NCBI GenBank assembly: GCA_033675265.1
Contig: JAUJYZ010000124.1
Span: forward strand, 87,926-151,925
DNA from: Actinostola sp. cb2023
Lineage: Eukaryota; Cnidaria; Anthozoa; Actiniaria; Actinostolidae
DNA length: 64,000 nt
Direction: 5' to 3'
Shown here: positions 54,046 to 64,000 of the stretch, piece by piece
How positions within the stretch are numbered: position 1 is the stretch's first letter
Layout: every line of letters begins with the position of its first letter
Position numbers and translations under genes: made by a program
The notes under the pieces: model-generated
Database searches by the model: none
What the model was told of the DNA's origin: nothing
What the model saw: only the letters and a program-made list of their open reading frames with translations

Positions 54046-56650
54046 ATGCGAACCGAGAAGGAGCCAGATTACACGCCAATAAGCAAAGTGGGGATTTGTC
54101 ATCAATGCATAAGTCGCATAAATCACCCATCAAATACCCCGCCAACACCAAGCCCTTCAACTGAGAATCACGAAAGTCCCAAAGCAACAAAAAGTGTTCC
54201 AGCTGACGAAGAAGAAGCAAAAGCAAGCGAAATACCAGCCAGGAAGTCAAGCCGAAAACAGTGGACTCGAGAGGAAAAACTTGAGTTCATTGACCTTTAT
54301 CCAAGTCCAAGAATAAAGCCACAGCAGCGAAGGAATTTAAATTACGCCACACTGTTGAAATCAAACGAAACACCTACAATCCTTGGATCCAAAACGAGCA
54401 TAAACTGCGAAATGCGAAGTACAAATCAAGGAAGCAGGGAGCTGGACGGTGTGCAGCATTTCCAGATATGCAGGTGAAGCTCTTCAATGAATTCAGAGAA
54501 ATGCGTGTAAGAGGCATGAAAGTGAAGGAATGGTGGTTTCGTGGCAGATGTAAACAAATCATGGACGAACTGCATCCTGGCGTCGAATTCAAGATGTCTA
54601 ACCATTGGTTTGACCGTTTCAAGTCAAGATACGATATTTCTCTCAGACGACCGACCAATGCTGCACAGAAAGAGCCGGAAACTTTACGCACATCAATGCA
54701 GCAGTTTCACCGATATATAAGAAAAACTGCAATTGAGAAATCGAAGGAGTTGGACAATGTGCAAGAGGGAATAGTAGGTCCATGGCAGTTAAGTGATATA
54801 GCAAACATGGACCAAACGCCACTCCAGTTCTGTTATAACACTAAAGGCGCTACATATGCCGAGTTCGGAGAGAAGACAGTATGGATCAGGACATCTGGGG
54901 AGGGACACGACAAGAGACAGTGTACAGTGCAGTTGACTATCTACGCTGATGGTGAACCACGCTTGAAGCCGCTTTACTAATTTTTAAGGGCAAGGGAAAG
55001 AGGATCCAGGAATAGGAAACCAAGCAGTATGACTCCCGAGTCGTGGTAAAATTTCAGGAAAATGCTTGGTGTGACGAAGACATGATGGTGTTTTGGCTCC
55101 GAACAATGTGGAACAAATCTAACATTTTTGGACAACCTCGTTCTAGACTGTTAACATACGATGCACACCGAGCCCAAATTACAGAGAAGGTGAAAACCAT
55201 TGTGAGTCAGGAATGCAATACCCCCAGGGACCACCAGTAAAGTACAGCCACTGGATGTTGTTTTTAACCCATTGACTCCTACACCGGCCGAAACCGGCCG
55301 TAAACATCGATACTGCTTTGAAAAATTCTAACTTTCTGAATTTTCGTAACATCGATCTCATGGCCAGTTATTAGTGACAACTAGATAACTCTTCATATTT
55401 TAACCTCAAGTAAACTGACTTACAGGTCCGATTTCTGGGCATTAGTTCAATTTGTTTGCCATAAAAATCAAAAATGCGTGTTTTTGACGCAATTTTACAC
55501 CTCGAAAATGAACGACATTTGACTTGGATTTTCTTCCAAAATACATCCTTGCGAAACAAAACGCCACTTTCTCAGCAAACTTCCATCTCTCTTCTTGATA
55601 TATTCGTGAATTTTTCCCTCTCTATTCCTTAACATCGCCGAACAATAGCCATTTCCTTAGGACCACTTTCGCTAACACGTGTTTTCATTCTGCACGCCCG
55701 AAAAGGATGCCGGGAACATCCGTGATATTTCGACAGAAATCCTCCCGCCATATCCTTTTTTTAAGAATATATAGAGTGTCGAGCCACTCGGTCCTACAGG
55801 CAAAATATTGCACCGGTTGCATTCTTTTCAAGTTCAAAGTCGCCAAAAATGCCTTTGTAGGCCCTGGAATCCACCACAGAAAGACCAGAGAGACGATTTC
55901 ACTTTGAGTCCGCCATCACTTGGAAAATCTCAACGAGCTGCCGAAATGTGTTCGTGAATTCGTATCTTCCTCCTGAGTTCTTCCAGGAGAACGGTCTCTA
56001 CCACACCAGTCAAGCTTAATGATGCTGTCCTGGGGGCTTCTGTGGTGAATAATGGCTATAAACACTCTAAAAATGCAAAATTGGCCTTTTCGAGTAGTGA
56101 TTACTACTAGCTCCTACGAACTCCCAAGAAGAAAGGCAGCACACGTGAAGACGCGAGCCCACAGGCATTCAGAACTGTCAAGATTTCCATGGAAACCCCT
56201 TATATGGAATCGAAATTTCCTACGACGTGATTAGGTCCAGAAAATCGCTAAAAAACTCAAAATAGCTCAGGAGCGAATGGGTTAATGCTGAATTCAAGAA
56301 GGCAGTAGACAAGCAAGTAACTGAACACATGGCTGCCAATCCAGAACAGTTCGTCACAGGGAAGGTGTCACTGAGCTGGAGATAGAAGAGTGTTGTTTAC
56401 GAAGTGGGTCGGACAGGGGTGGCAAGAAACATCGATCGAGAAGATTAAAGACCACGGTGATCCGTTCCTTTGCTAAATGCGGTATTCGCTTCCAACCGAT
56501 GGGTCTAGGGATAACGAGATTAATATCGAAGGCTTGGCGGACTACGTCATTGGTGAATCTGCTGATATAGAGGGCATCGTGTTTTACTCCGACGAAGAAT
56601 CTGGTTGACATTTCAGACATTCCCTGAGTTTTATGCTAAGTTGCCTGAGT
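54046..56650 (+). pseudogene. Pogo-like (CENPB-HTH plus DDE_1) transposase, broken and interrupted
   Basis: After a basic, Pro/Ser-rich start, SSRKQWTREEKLEFIDLY opens the DNA-binding region. A frameshift near 54330 leads to 54468-54980 with the second HTH (MKVKEWWFRGRCKQIMDELH, NHWFDRFKSRYDISLRR). The DDE_1 core shows three acidic positions: IANMDQTPLQF, LLTYDAHRAQ and VQPLDVVFN. Further shifts occur near 54985 and 55205. The TTAA element is inserted three codons after the last Asp; the frame resumes at 56286 (AEFKKAVDKQVTEH) and reaches the IRSFAKCGI motif typical of pogo/Tigger C-termini before decaying. Confidence 0.82.
55268..56281 (+). mobile_element. TTAA transposon copy 3, inserted in the pogo-like transposase
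   Basis: 1,014 bp, opposite in orientation to the copies at 2292 and 3428. Begins CCCATTGACTCCTACACCGG and ends CAGGAGCGAATGGG, with TTAA outside both (55264-55267, 56282-56285). By eye it is roughly 85-90% identical to the 2-4 kb copies. The host transposase reads DVVF-N-AEF straight across one TTAA, so excision-style removal restores the frame and fixes the boundaries to the base. Confidence 0.92.
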
Positions 56651-57093
56651 TTTATATTGAGTTTTATACTATATAATTTTTGTACCAAAACGGTATACCA
56701 GTGTAACGTATAACTAATTAGATGCGGTAGCTCACTATAGTAATTTCTTGCATCAAATGTACACTACCGTATGCTACATACCGGTAGCTATGGATTAATA
56801 TTTAGGAATATTGATATACGGTCTGATACCGGTGTTTCTTTGTTATGTATAAGCCCCTCCGCATGGTCTGACTAATAAAACGTAACAACAATGGAACAAT
56901 AGAGAGACGTTACTTTCGGGGGGATCGTTACTTTCGGGGGGATCGTTACTTTCGGGGGGATCGTTACTTTCGGGGGGATCGTTACTTTCGGGGGGTCGCT
57001 ACTTTCGGGATTTGTTAGCAAGCATTGATTTTAACTGTTACTTTCGGGGGGTCGCTACTTTCGGGGGGTCGCTACTTTCGGAACTTTACGGTA

Positions 57094-57699
57094 TTATCAA
57101 AACCGAATTCAATAATTGTTTTATTATATATTGTCTATGTGGATTGACTTATAATAAGTAAGCAATCCAACAACAACAACAACAAATGAATGAAAATGAA
57201 GCACTGTAGTAACCTACAATGAGATAACAACCAATCCGCTGACCTACCCAGGCTCATTTTTGCAGATAACTGCTACAGATAACCACCAGACCGCTGAAAT
57301 ATCGCTGGCGCGCACTGATAGATAGAACAAGACGCTCAATGAGCGTATACTCGGACATTATGACAAGTAGATCTCTATCTTTGCTCACCAACACACACCA
57401 TTGGTAGAACAAGCCACAACCATCTCAAAATTGACAGACGAAGAGAAGAGACTATAGACCTTTTCATTAAAGCCACTAATCATATGCAGAGCAGATATAC
57501 GCTTAGCCTCACTCTGACTCAACGAAACAAAAGATCTATCCAACGATGTCATTGTTTTATTGAGTCAGAGTGAGGCTAAGCAAAAGGTCTATAGAGTCAT
57601 TCTTCCGTGACAATCTCCGATACTTGACCCTGTTTTTTGATCATATACGTCCAAGGCACGTTATGACAATGACAGTTGCGTGACGAGGGAGACTATTTG
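57094..57699. other. Unassigned flank with a 143-bp MITE
   Basis: 57094-57130 completes the split palindromic MITE. At 57452-57594 CTATAGACCTTTT / AAAAGGTCTATAG and, inside, GCTTAGCCTCACTCTGACTC / GAGTCAGAGTGAGGCTAAGC form a two-step inverted repeat, a typical MITE. No gene otherwise. Confidence 0.6.
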
Positions 57700-58093
57700 T
57701 CGGTGTATGTTGTGTCCTCGAGTGACGTTAGGATTGAAGACTAGAGGACACTAGTGCCAACCACGAAATATACAAATTCCAACGCTCCACAAGTACAGTG
57801 AGGTCTTTATTGACATATATTAACGCGGTGAAAACTAAGATACAATCAAGATATAAATGACAAATTAGGCGAGGAACGGAAGTTATATGAAACAAGTAAA
57901 TTGTGCGAAATACAATGACGGAATAGCTAGATTATAGTGACTTACATCTTATGGTCTTGCACACTCTGAGCACTCCAAACCACGTTTTCAAAGGGACGCT
58001 AATGTATAGTGTTTCACCGGAAGTGCTAGGCTTACGTAATGACTAATCCAAGTAAAAATACAATTATGAAGTAAATAAATGTCGAACACAACA
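57700..58093 (-). repeat. Probable 3' LTR of BEL element C
   Basis: The inner edge is placed at 58093, where, on the coding strand, a purine-rich GGGCGAGGAG is followed by TGTTGTGTTCGAC. The outer edge cannot be fixed because the 5' LTR lies beyond the window. The stated left coordinate is approximate. Confidence 0.5.
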
Positions 58094-58207
58094 CTCCTCG
58101 CCCAAGGACACGGTTCCTTGCTACTAAACTATGGTTAAAAACTGGTTACGAAAACTGACGAAAATAACTGAAACTAAAGTTCTAGTAAGTGTTCTTCCTT
58201 GCGTCGT

Positions 58208-58806
58208 TCAGGTTTTGTTGTCTTTCTTGGTCGACATCACAAACACGAGTTGGCTGATGGGTCGAAGCAAGGTTTTGCCTCCCTTTCCAGCGTGTGTTGT
58301 GAAGACCTCTGCTTTCCTTACTGCTCCGTCTTCACTCCTGATTGCCTTGGTGACTTTGCCGAGTGGCCAGTTGTTGCGGCGGGTTTCCTCGTTCTTGACA
58401 AGTACGATGTCTCCAACTGCTAGGTTAGGTTGGAGTTCTTGCCATTTCGCACGTCGTTGTAGGATCTGTAAGTACTCTCGTTTCCATCTGGTCCAAAACT
58501 GGTCTGCCAAGTATTGGACTCTTCTCCATCTCCTTCTCGCGTACAGATCTTCTGGGACGAAGTCTCCAGGGGGAGGAGTAAGAGGACGCTCCTTTGCTGT
58601 GAGCAGCATCGATGGGGACAGCGGCTGGACTTCATCTGCGTCGGATGGAACAGCTGCTATGGGCCGAGAGTTGACTATGCCGGTTACCTCTGCCATCAAG
58701 GTAGACAGCAGTTCGTGGGTTAGTTGAGAACTTCCGATCTGTGTAAGCATGGCATCTAAGATGCTCCGTATAGTGCGGATTTGGCGTGGGGCGGGTTGAA
58801 GATCCA
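58208..58806 (-). pseudogene. BEL C pol: end of integrase and DUF5641 domain
   Basis: RSILDAMLTQIGSSQLTHEL, VNSRPI, PLSPSMLLTAK, RRRWRRVQYLADQFWTRWKR, GDIVLVKNEETRRNNWPLGK and LLRPISQLVF are the canonical C-terminal block. The frame overlaps the long gag-pol ORF at 58756-58806 but is displaced from it. About ten residues around the integrase catalytic Glu are missing at the junction. Confidence 0.85.
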
Positions 58807-61800
58807 CTCGCAGCCTTGTTCCGTTGTGTACCGTTGGATCTTCTGTTGATCGGTCTCTGTCAAGGATTGTTCCAGTTCTGACTTGCCGCCGACAAAGTTG
58901 GTCCCTCTATCGCATTTGATTCTTGTGGCAGGTCCTCGTATGGCGAAGAATCTACGAAGCGCGCAGATGAACGAGCTGGCATCCATAGACTCTAGGAGCT
59001 CTATATGGATGGCTCGAGAGCTGAGGCAAGTAAGCACCAGTCCCCAACGTTTGGAGTTTGCTGCGCCTCCACGGAGTTTGCGGGTGCGTACGTACCATGG
59101 GCCAAAGACGTCGATTCCTACGTTCGTGAAGGGTGGACTTGGTTCTGTGCGGTCTTTCGGTAGATCTGCCATATGCTGTGTCATTAACATTCCTCTTGAT
59201 TTCTTACAAGTTACGCATGCGTTGAGGACCTTTGTGACAGCTCCGTGTCCTGAGATAACCCAGTATCCTGCTTGACGTACAGCTCCGTGTGTGATCTGCC
59301 TGCCTTGATGGTAGGTAGTTTCGTGATAGTGGCGGATCAATAACTCCGACAAGTGATGACCTTTAGGGAGGATTGCAGGATGTTTCTCTGTAAATTCTAG
59401 TGACGAGCGTCGTAGCCTTCCACCGACTCGTAGAACGCCATCTTCATCGATGAAGGGGTCTAGACCGTAGAGGCAAGACTTCTTCAGAGTATTCTTCTTT
59501 CTTCTAGCGCTTTCCCGGTTGGCGTGGTCTTGGTCCGTTAGAGTGCTGAGTAGCTTGATCTCTCCTGATAACACTTCAGTCTGGACCATCTTTAGGAGGA
59601 CTATGGTAGCTTTTTCGAGTTCCTTTGATGTTGGAAGTGGAGGACCGTCTCTATGTTTCATATCTGGGTCTTTGTGGCGGCCACCGTTTATCTCTCTTGC
59701 CTTTGCTACCAGTGTCGCTACGGCTCGGCGAAGAGACGCCCAGGTAGAAAACCGGGAAAGCCTAGACGTGCTCAGATCTGTAGTAACGTTTGTGGCCTTG
59801 ACGTTGACTTTCCTCAATTCTGGGTCTTCCTCGTTTAGGGATACTTCTTCACCTGCAGACACTGTCGGGTGGGCTTGTTTCAGGAAGTCTGGCCCCTCGA
59901 GCCACTGGGTTTCTTTTAGTCTGCTTGCGTCGATACCTCGAGTAGCAAGATCTGCAGGGTTGTTGGTAGTTTCAACGAACTTCCACTGGTCGGGTTTCGA
60001 GACACTTCGTATGATCTGAACTCTGTTGGCTACGTAGGTGTAGAATCTCCTGCTTTCGTTATGAATATATCCCAGGACGACTTTGGAATCCGTGTAGAAG
60101 GTAACTTCATGAATCTCCAGGTCGATTTCGGACAAAATCCTCCTGACAGCTTGTACGACGAGTACGGCGCCACACAGCTCTAGACGAGGGATGCTTGTTG
60201 TCTTGGTTGGAGCGACCTTTGACTGTCCAAAGAGAAAGCTCACGTGTACATCGTTATTGTGGTTGATCAAACGCAGATAGACAGCTACACCAATTGCGTC
60301 TTCGCTGGCGTCTGAAAAGGCGTGAACTTCGGCTCGTGTGATTGGGCCAAAATCTCTTGGGTGGAGGCAACGCGGTGATGCATTCTGAAGGTTCGGTAAG
60401 GCGTCTTTCCATTGTTTCCATTGCCGCATTAAATCATCGGGTAGCGGATCGTCCCAGCCGAGATTGTCGCCGTTTCGTGTCTTTCCCATGCTGACGAGTT
60501 TCTGGAGGAGGAGCTTGCCTTTCAGAGTAACCGGAACTGCCAGTCCCATGGGGTCGTAGATGGAGTTGACCACTGAAAGGACTCCTCTTCGGGTGAACGG
60601 CTTGTCTGGGGTTGATACCTTGAAAGTGAACTTGTCTTCTTGTAGGTTCCACTGGACGCCTAGTGAGCGTTGAGTGGGAAGTGCTTCTTTACGTAGGTCT
60701 AGATCTCTGACGTCTTTAGCTCTGTCGTCTGCTGGTAGCGCTTCCATGACTTCGACGGAATTCGAAATCACTTTGTGGAGACGTATGTTGGCCGTGGCTA
60801 GCGCCGCTTGTGCGTTCTTGATCAAGGTGATTGTCTCCTCTGGTGTCGCACGTGACACTAGACCGTCGTCTACGTAAAAGTTCCTGTGGATGAATTCCTT
60901 TGTTTCTTCTCCGTAATGCTCCTCGCCGTCAAGCGCTGTTTTCTGTAGGCCGAACGTGGCCACTGCTGGACTCGGACCATTACCGAAGAGGTGCACTGTC
61001 ATTTGGTACACGATGATCTCCTCTAGGGGGTCGTTGTTTCTGTACCAGAGGAAACGTAGGAAGTTTTGATGTTTCTGGTCGACTTTGAAGGAGTGAAACA
61101 TCTGTTCCACGTCGCACATCGCCGCTGTGTTGTGGTGACGGAAACGCAGGAGTACTCCAAATAGGCTGCTGGTGAGGTCTGGGCCTGTTAGAAGCTCTTT
61201 GTTCAGCGAAACGCCCTTGAACTCTGCCGACGAGTCGAAGACGACGCGGATCTGGGTCGGTTTTCTTGGGTGGTAGACTCCGAAGTGTGGCAGGTACCAG
61301 ACGTTTCCGTTGTTCTCGTGGCGGTTCAGCTGCGCATTAGGGGCCGGTATTGCGTGTCCCTTTTCGAAGATCTTTGCCATAAACTCGAAATAGTCTTTCT
61401 CCATCTGTGGCTTCCTTTTAAGGATTTTCAGGAGTCCGGTAAGGCGACTCTCTGCTTGATTTCTGTTGTTTGGCATTTTCACGTTTTCAGAACGGAAAGG
61501 GAGAGGCATTACCCAGTTCCCCTTGTCGTTCTTATGAATGTTTTCCTGCATTATCTCTAAAAACCTTCTGTCCTCCAATGAGTGGCTGGGTTCATTGTCA
61601 GATGCTGTTGTATGGTAGACGTCGTTTTCTATTGACTTTCTTGTGTGTTCGCCAAAGCTTTCTTTGACTTGGAAGTGGTTTGGGCAAGGCGACACTTCTA
61701 GCTGTACGTTTTCGTTGGCGACGTCGGGCGTAAATACTGCGGTGTGTTTTGTGGAAACATGAACTGGGCCTCCGATGCGGTTCAAACACACTTGACCTGT

Positions 61801-64000
61801 GATGGTCCAGCCAAGGTCTAGCTTTTGAGCCCAAGGGGCTCCCTTTGGGCCGTTCTTAAAGGCTCTGACCTTTAACAGCTCGGGCGCGTCTCTGCCAATA
61901 AGTAACTGAACGTCTGCTTGGTTGTCTAAGGGTGGTATCTCCTCTGCGATGCCTCTGAGGTGGTCAAATCGATTCGCGATTTCCGGGTTGGGAATTTCAC
62001 CTTTGTCGCGGGGAATATGTGAGCACTCGACCAGAGTAGGCAATTTGGATGATTTTCCGTTGGCGTCGATCATTATCCCAGCGACGCGGCGACCGTAGTT
62101 GACCATCTTCTCACCGCTGCATGTTGACAGTAGGTACTTTTCTGAAGGACCGCTTATTTTCAGCTTGTTCACCAGTTCCGGCGCGATCATAGATGCGTTA
62201 CTTTGATCATCGATGATTGCGTAGACTCGATGACGATCGTGTGGACGCTCTTGATGGAACACATCGACCAGCAATATCTTACTGCAAGATGTACCTCCTC
62301 TTTGACATACGGAAGTACAGTTAGACTTTAGCTCCTCTTCGTTCTTCTCTTTATGAAGGAAGGCAGGATGGCGGTCGCTGCCGCACTTAGTACAGGTGAC
62401 CTCGACCTTGCACTCTTTTGCAACATGCCCTGTTTCGCAGCAGCGAAAGCAGAGTTTTTCCTTGAGCATCCACTCCGTCTTTTCCTCCATAGTTTTCGCG
62501 TCGAAGGCCTTGCATTCTGACAGCGTGTGACCAGTGCGGTCGTGGAACTTACATCGATTCTCTTCACTACTGGTCTTCAGGACTCGTCTTGTGTGCTCTT
62601 CTCTTACGGCTTTCCTACTCGATTTCTCTCCCTGATTTAGGGGTTGGACTCCACTGGCTTGGACGTTCGGATGATTCTTTTGACTGGCTTGTTGTTGCAC
62701 CATGGAGGCGAACCTGTGGAAGTCTGGGTAGGCGTCGTGGTGCTTTGCCGCCCATGCGACAATTTCCTTCTCCCATTTCGATCGTAAAAAGCGGGGCAAT
62801 GTTTCCACCACCGGTCGTATCACGTTCGGGTAGTTAAGACACGAAAGTCCCGGTAGATAGTCAAGTTGACTGTCGACGTCTCCACACAGGTCTGCGAAGG
62901 TCTGTAAGCCGCGGAGGTCTTTCTCGTCGAACTCGGCCTTCTGTGAAAGGCGTTGTATCAGTACATTGGTAATGGCGGCGGTGTTGCCGAAGCGCTTTTC
63001 CAGCTCCGACCACAGTTGTTGAAGAACAACTGAAAGGTCGGAGTGGTGTCTTCGTCTGAAGTTGTCTACCACGTTTTGAACTTCACCGATGGTGAAGTTC
63101 CTCAGATAATTCATTTCTTGAGCGGGCGTAACGTCCGCGTCCTCGATCATGGCTTTAAACGACCTTTTCCACGGATGGAAGAGGGTGACTTCACCATCGA
63201 AGATGTCCGGGTGGCACTTGGGAAGGCTTTGTTTGGACAGTCCAAACACGAGGCGCTGGTTTGTTGCGGTGAAGCTTTCTAGAAGCCCGATGGTATAGTC
63301 TTGTTTGGGCGTTGATGCTGCGACGGGAAGACTAGGAAGGTGGTGCGTCGGGTTAGGCGTTGGCAACGTGTTGGGATGGGTGTCAACCCAGCTTCTAACA
63401 CGCTCTTCAGCATTCCTCTTTTCTTGTTCGTCGCTAAGTTCTAACCGTTGATTGTTAGTTGTTCCCAGGTCTTGTTCGTTCTCTATATCTAACTCTTCAT
63501 TTATGCACCTTTCTATGGCCTCAACTCTAGCATCGGCGATGGCTTTGGCACGGTCTGCTGTCAGTAACGCCATGTCGAGATCGTGTTGAGCCTGACGCTC
63601 TTCTTTCTTACGATACTCTTCTGCTTCTCGTAACCGTCGGGTTCGTTCCTTCTCTGCGATGAGTTTGTCGAATTCGGCTTGTTTCTTTGCTGCCGAGGCT
63701 TCCGTTAGAGCCCTTCTTCTAGCCGAACTCGCTGAGGTCACTGACGAGCGGCAAGACGAGTGGGAAATTGATGAGTGGCGAGATTGCCGTGATGTGTGTG
63801 ACCTTCTGTCGTGATCTTGGCTGTTTCTGGCTTGTGTTATTACTCCATGTGCGCGTTCTAGGCGGCTATACTCCATCGTCAATTTCGCTTCTTCCTCATA
63901 GTCTCCCCATTTATCGTGTTGGTACAATTCTGTTAGCTGTAGAAGAGTTTCTTTATATTTCTCTGTTGCGTCTTGTAAGAGTCGTAAGTCGTTGTCGTCG
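58756..64000 (-). pseudogene. BEL C gag-pol polyprotein, 1,740+ codons open, 5' end outside window
   Basis: One uninterrupted frame from the window edge to 58756. Counting from the TTG at 63927: charged helical gag start (1-160; it continues open upstream to the edge as LQDATEKYKETLLQ), DUF1759 (about 225-420, CHPDIFDGEVTLFHPWKRSF), zinc knuckles (about 460-525, CFRCCETGHVAKEC), DUF1758 protease (about 560-720, AIIDDQSNASM), RT (about 870-1130, CDVEQMF and FYVDDGL), RNase H (about 1200-1330, HAFSDASEDAIG, FYTDSKVVLGYI), integrase zinc module (about 1510-1560, HYHE...CVTC) and core with both Asp (GIDVFGPW, KCDRGTNFVG). It ends NPPHAKSALYGAS-stop because of the junction deletion that removes the catalytic Glu. 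By far the best preserved retroelement here. Confidence 0.9.

Larger units (their letters stand above)
52476..57091 (+). mobile_element. Pogo-like DNA transposon (4.6 kb) with TA duplication
   Basis: TIRs CCGTAAAGTTCCGAAAGTAG and inverted CTACTTTCGGAACTTTACGG are flanked by TA (52474-52475, 57092-57093). Clusters of CGTTACTTTCGGGGGG-like repeats sit just inside both ends: about four at 52500-52570 and nine at 56905-57085, mostly in the same orientation, likely transposase-binding sites. Inside are a pogo-type transposase pseudogene on plus, a HIRAN-like ORF on minus and a 93-bp tandem repeat. The TTAA element (55268-56281) is a later insertion, so the original length was about 3.6 kb. Confidence 0.82.

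Noticed and set aside
53463..54164. 233-codon plus-strand ORF as a real repeat protein
   Set aside because: Its openness follows from the 93-bp period; the Cys-rich alternative frame is more protein-like, and neither is shown to be expressed.
58131..63282. Plus-strand ORFs up to 198 codons opposite BEL C
   Set aside because: Antisense shadows of the gag-pol frame with no domain of their own.

Overview
The window looks like repeat-dominated nuclear DNA from an invertebrate animal. Grounds: three BEL/Pao LTR retrotransposons plus an orphan 5' end of a fourth, APE-type and Tx1/L1-type non-LTR fragments, Tc1-like and pogo-like DNA transposons, GT-AG introns inside a transposase gene, and no operons or ribosome binding sites. 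BEL/Pao elements occur in many invertebrates and in fish but not in mammals. One short MITE (47741-47849) resembles inverted-repeat elements I associate with cnidarian genomes, so a cnidarian is my guess, not a conclusion. The only candidate host-gene sequence is two small minus-strand exons (33298-33392 and 28183-28311) that join in phase across a LINE-filled intron.

Layout: 0-2.3 kb, small palindromic MITEs and a 150-bp duplication. 2.3-4.5 kb, a TTAA-flanked ~1 kb non-autonomous transposon inside a 1,091-bp tandem duplication. 4.4-6.4 kb, a 70-bp minisatellite. 6.4-16.4 kb, an inverted repeat (arms 6432-7280 and 15795-16425) enclosing a 5.4-kb minisatellite of ~94-bp units. 16.4-19.7 kb, palindromic and unassigned DNA. 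19.76-27.93 kb, a Tc1-like DD34E transposase gene with introns, split by BEL element A (20898-27726, target duplication GTGCT). 28.2-33.4 kb, the candidate host exons around LINE-1. 33.5-37.5 kb, TIR elements and LINE-2. 37.8-38.5 kb, the orphan BEL end D. 38.8-44.8 kb, BEL element B, with a MITE in one LTR and a 9-bp expansion in gag. 45.3-47.0 kb, a Tx1/L1-like LINE tail flanked by a ~180-bp direct repeat. 47.0-50.2 kb, a TIR element and a G-rich minisatellite. 52.5-57.1 kb, a pogo-like transposon carrying transposase remains, an opposite-strand HIRAN-like ORF and a 93-bp in-frame repeat, itself hit by the TTAA element. 57.7-64.0 kb, BEL element C, with a nearly continuous gag-pol ORF running off the right edge.

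The genes do not form a pathway. The window is a stack of nested insertions whose relative order can be read from target-site duplications: Tc1-like gene, then BEL A, then a TA MITE in its 3' UTR; LINE-1, then a TA MITE in ORF2; LINE-2, then a TAG-flanked MITE; BEL B LTR, then an AT-flanked MITE; a palindromic MITE, then the pogo-like element, then the TTAA element. In several cases the interrupted coding frame continues exactly across the empty site, which supports the boundaries without database comparison.
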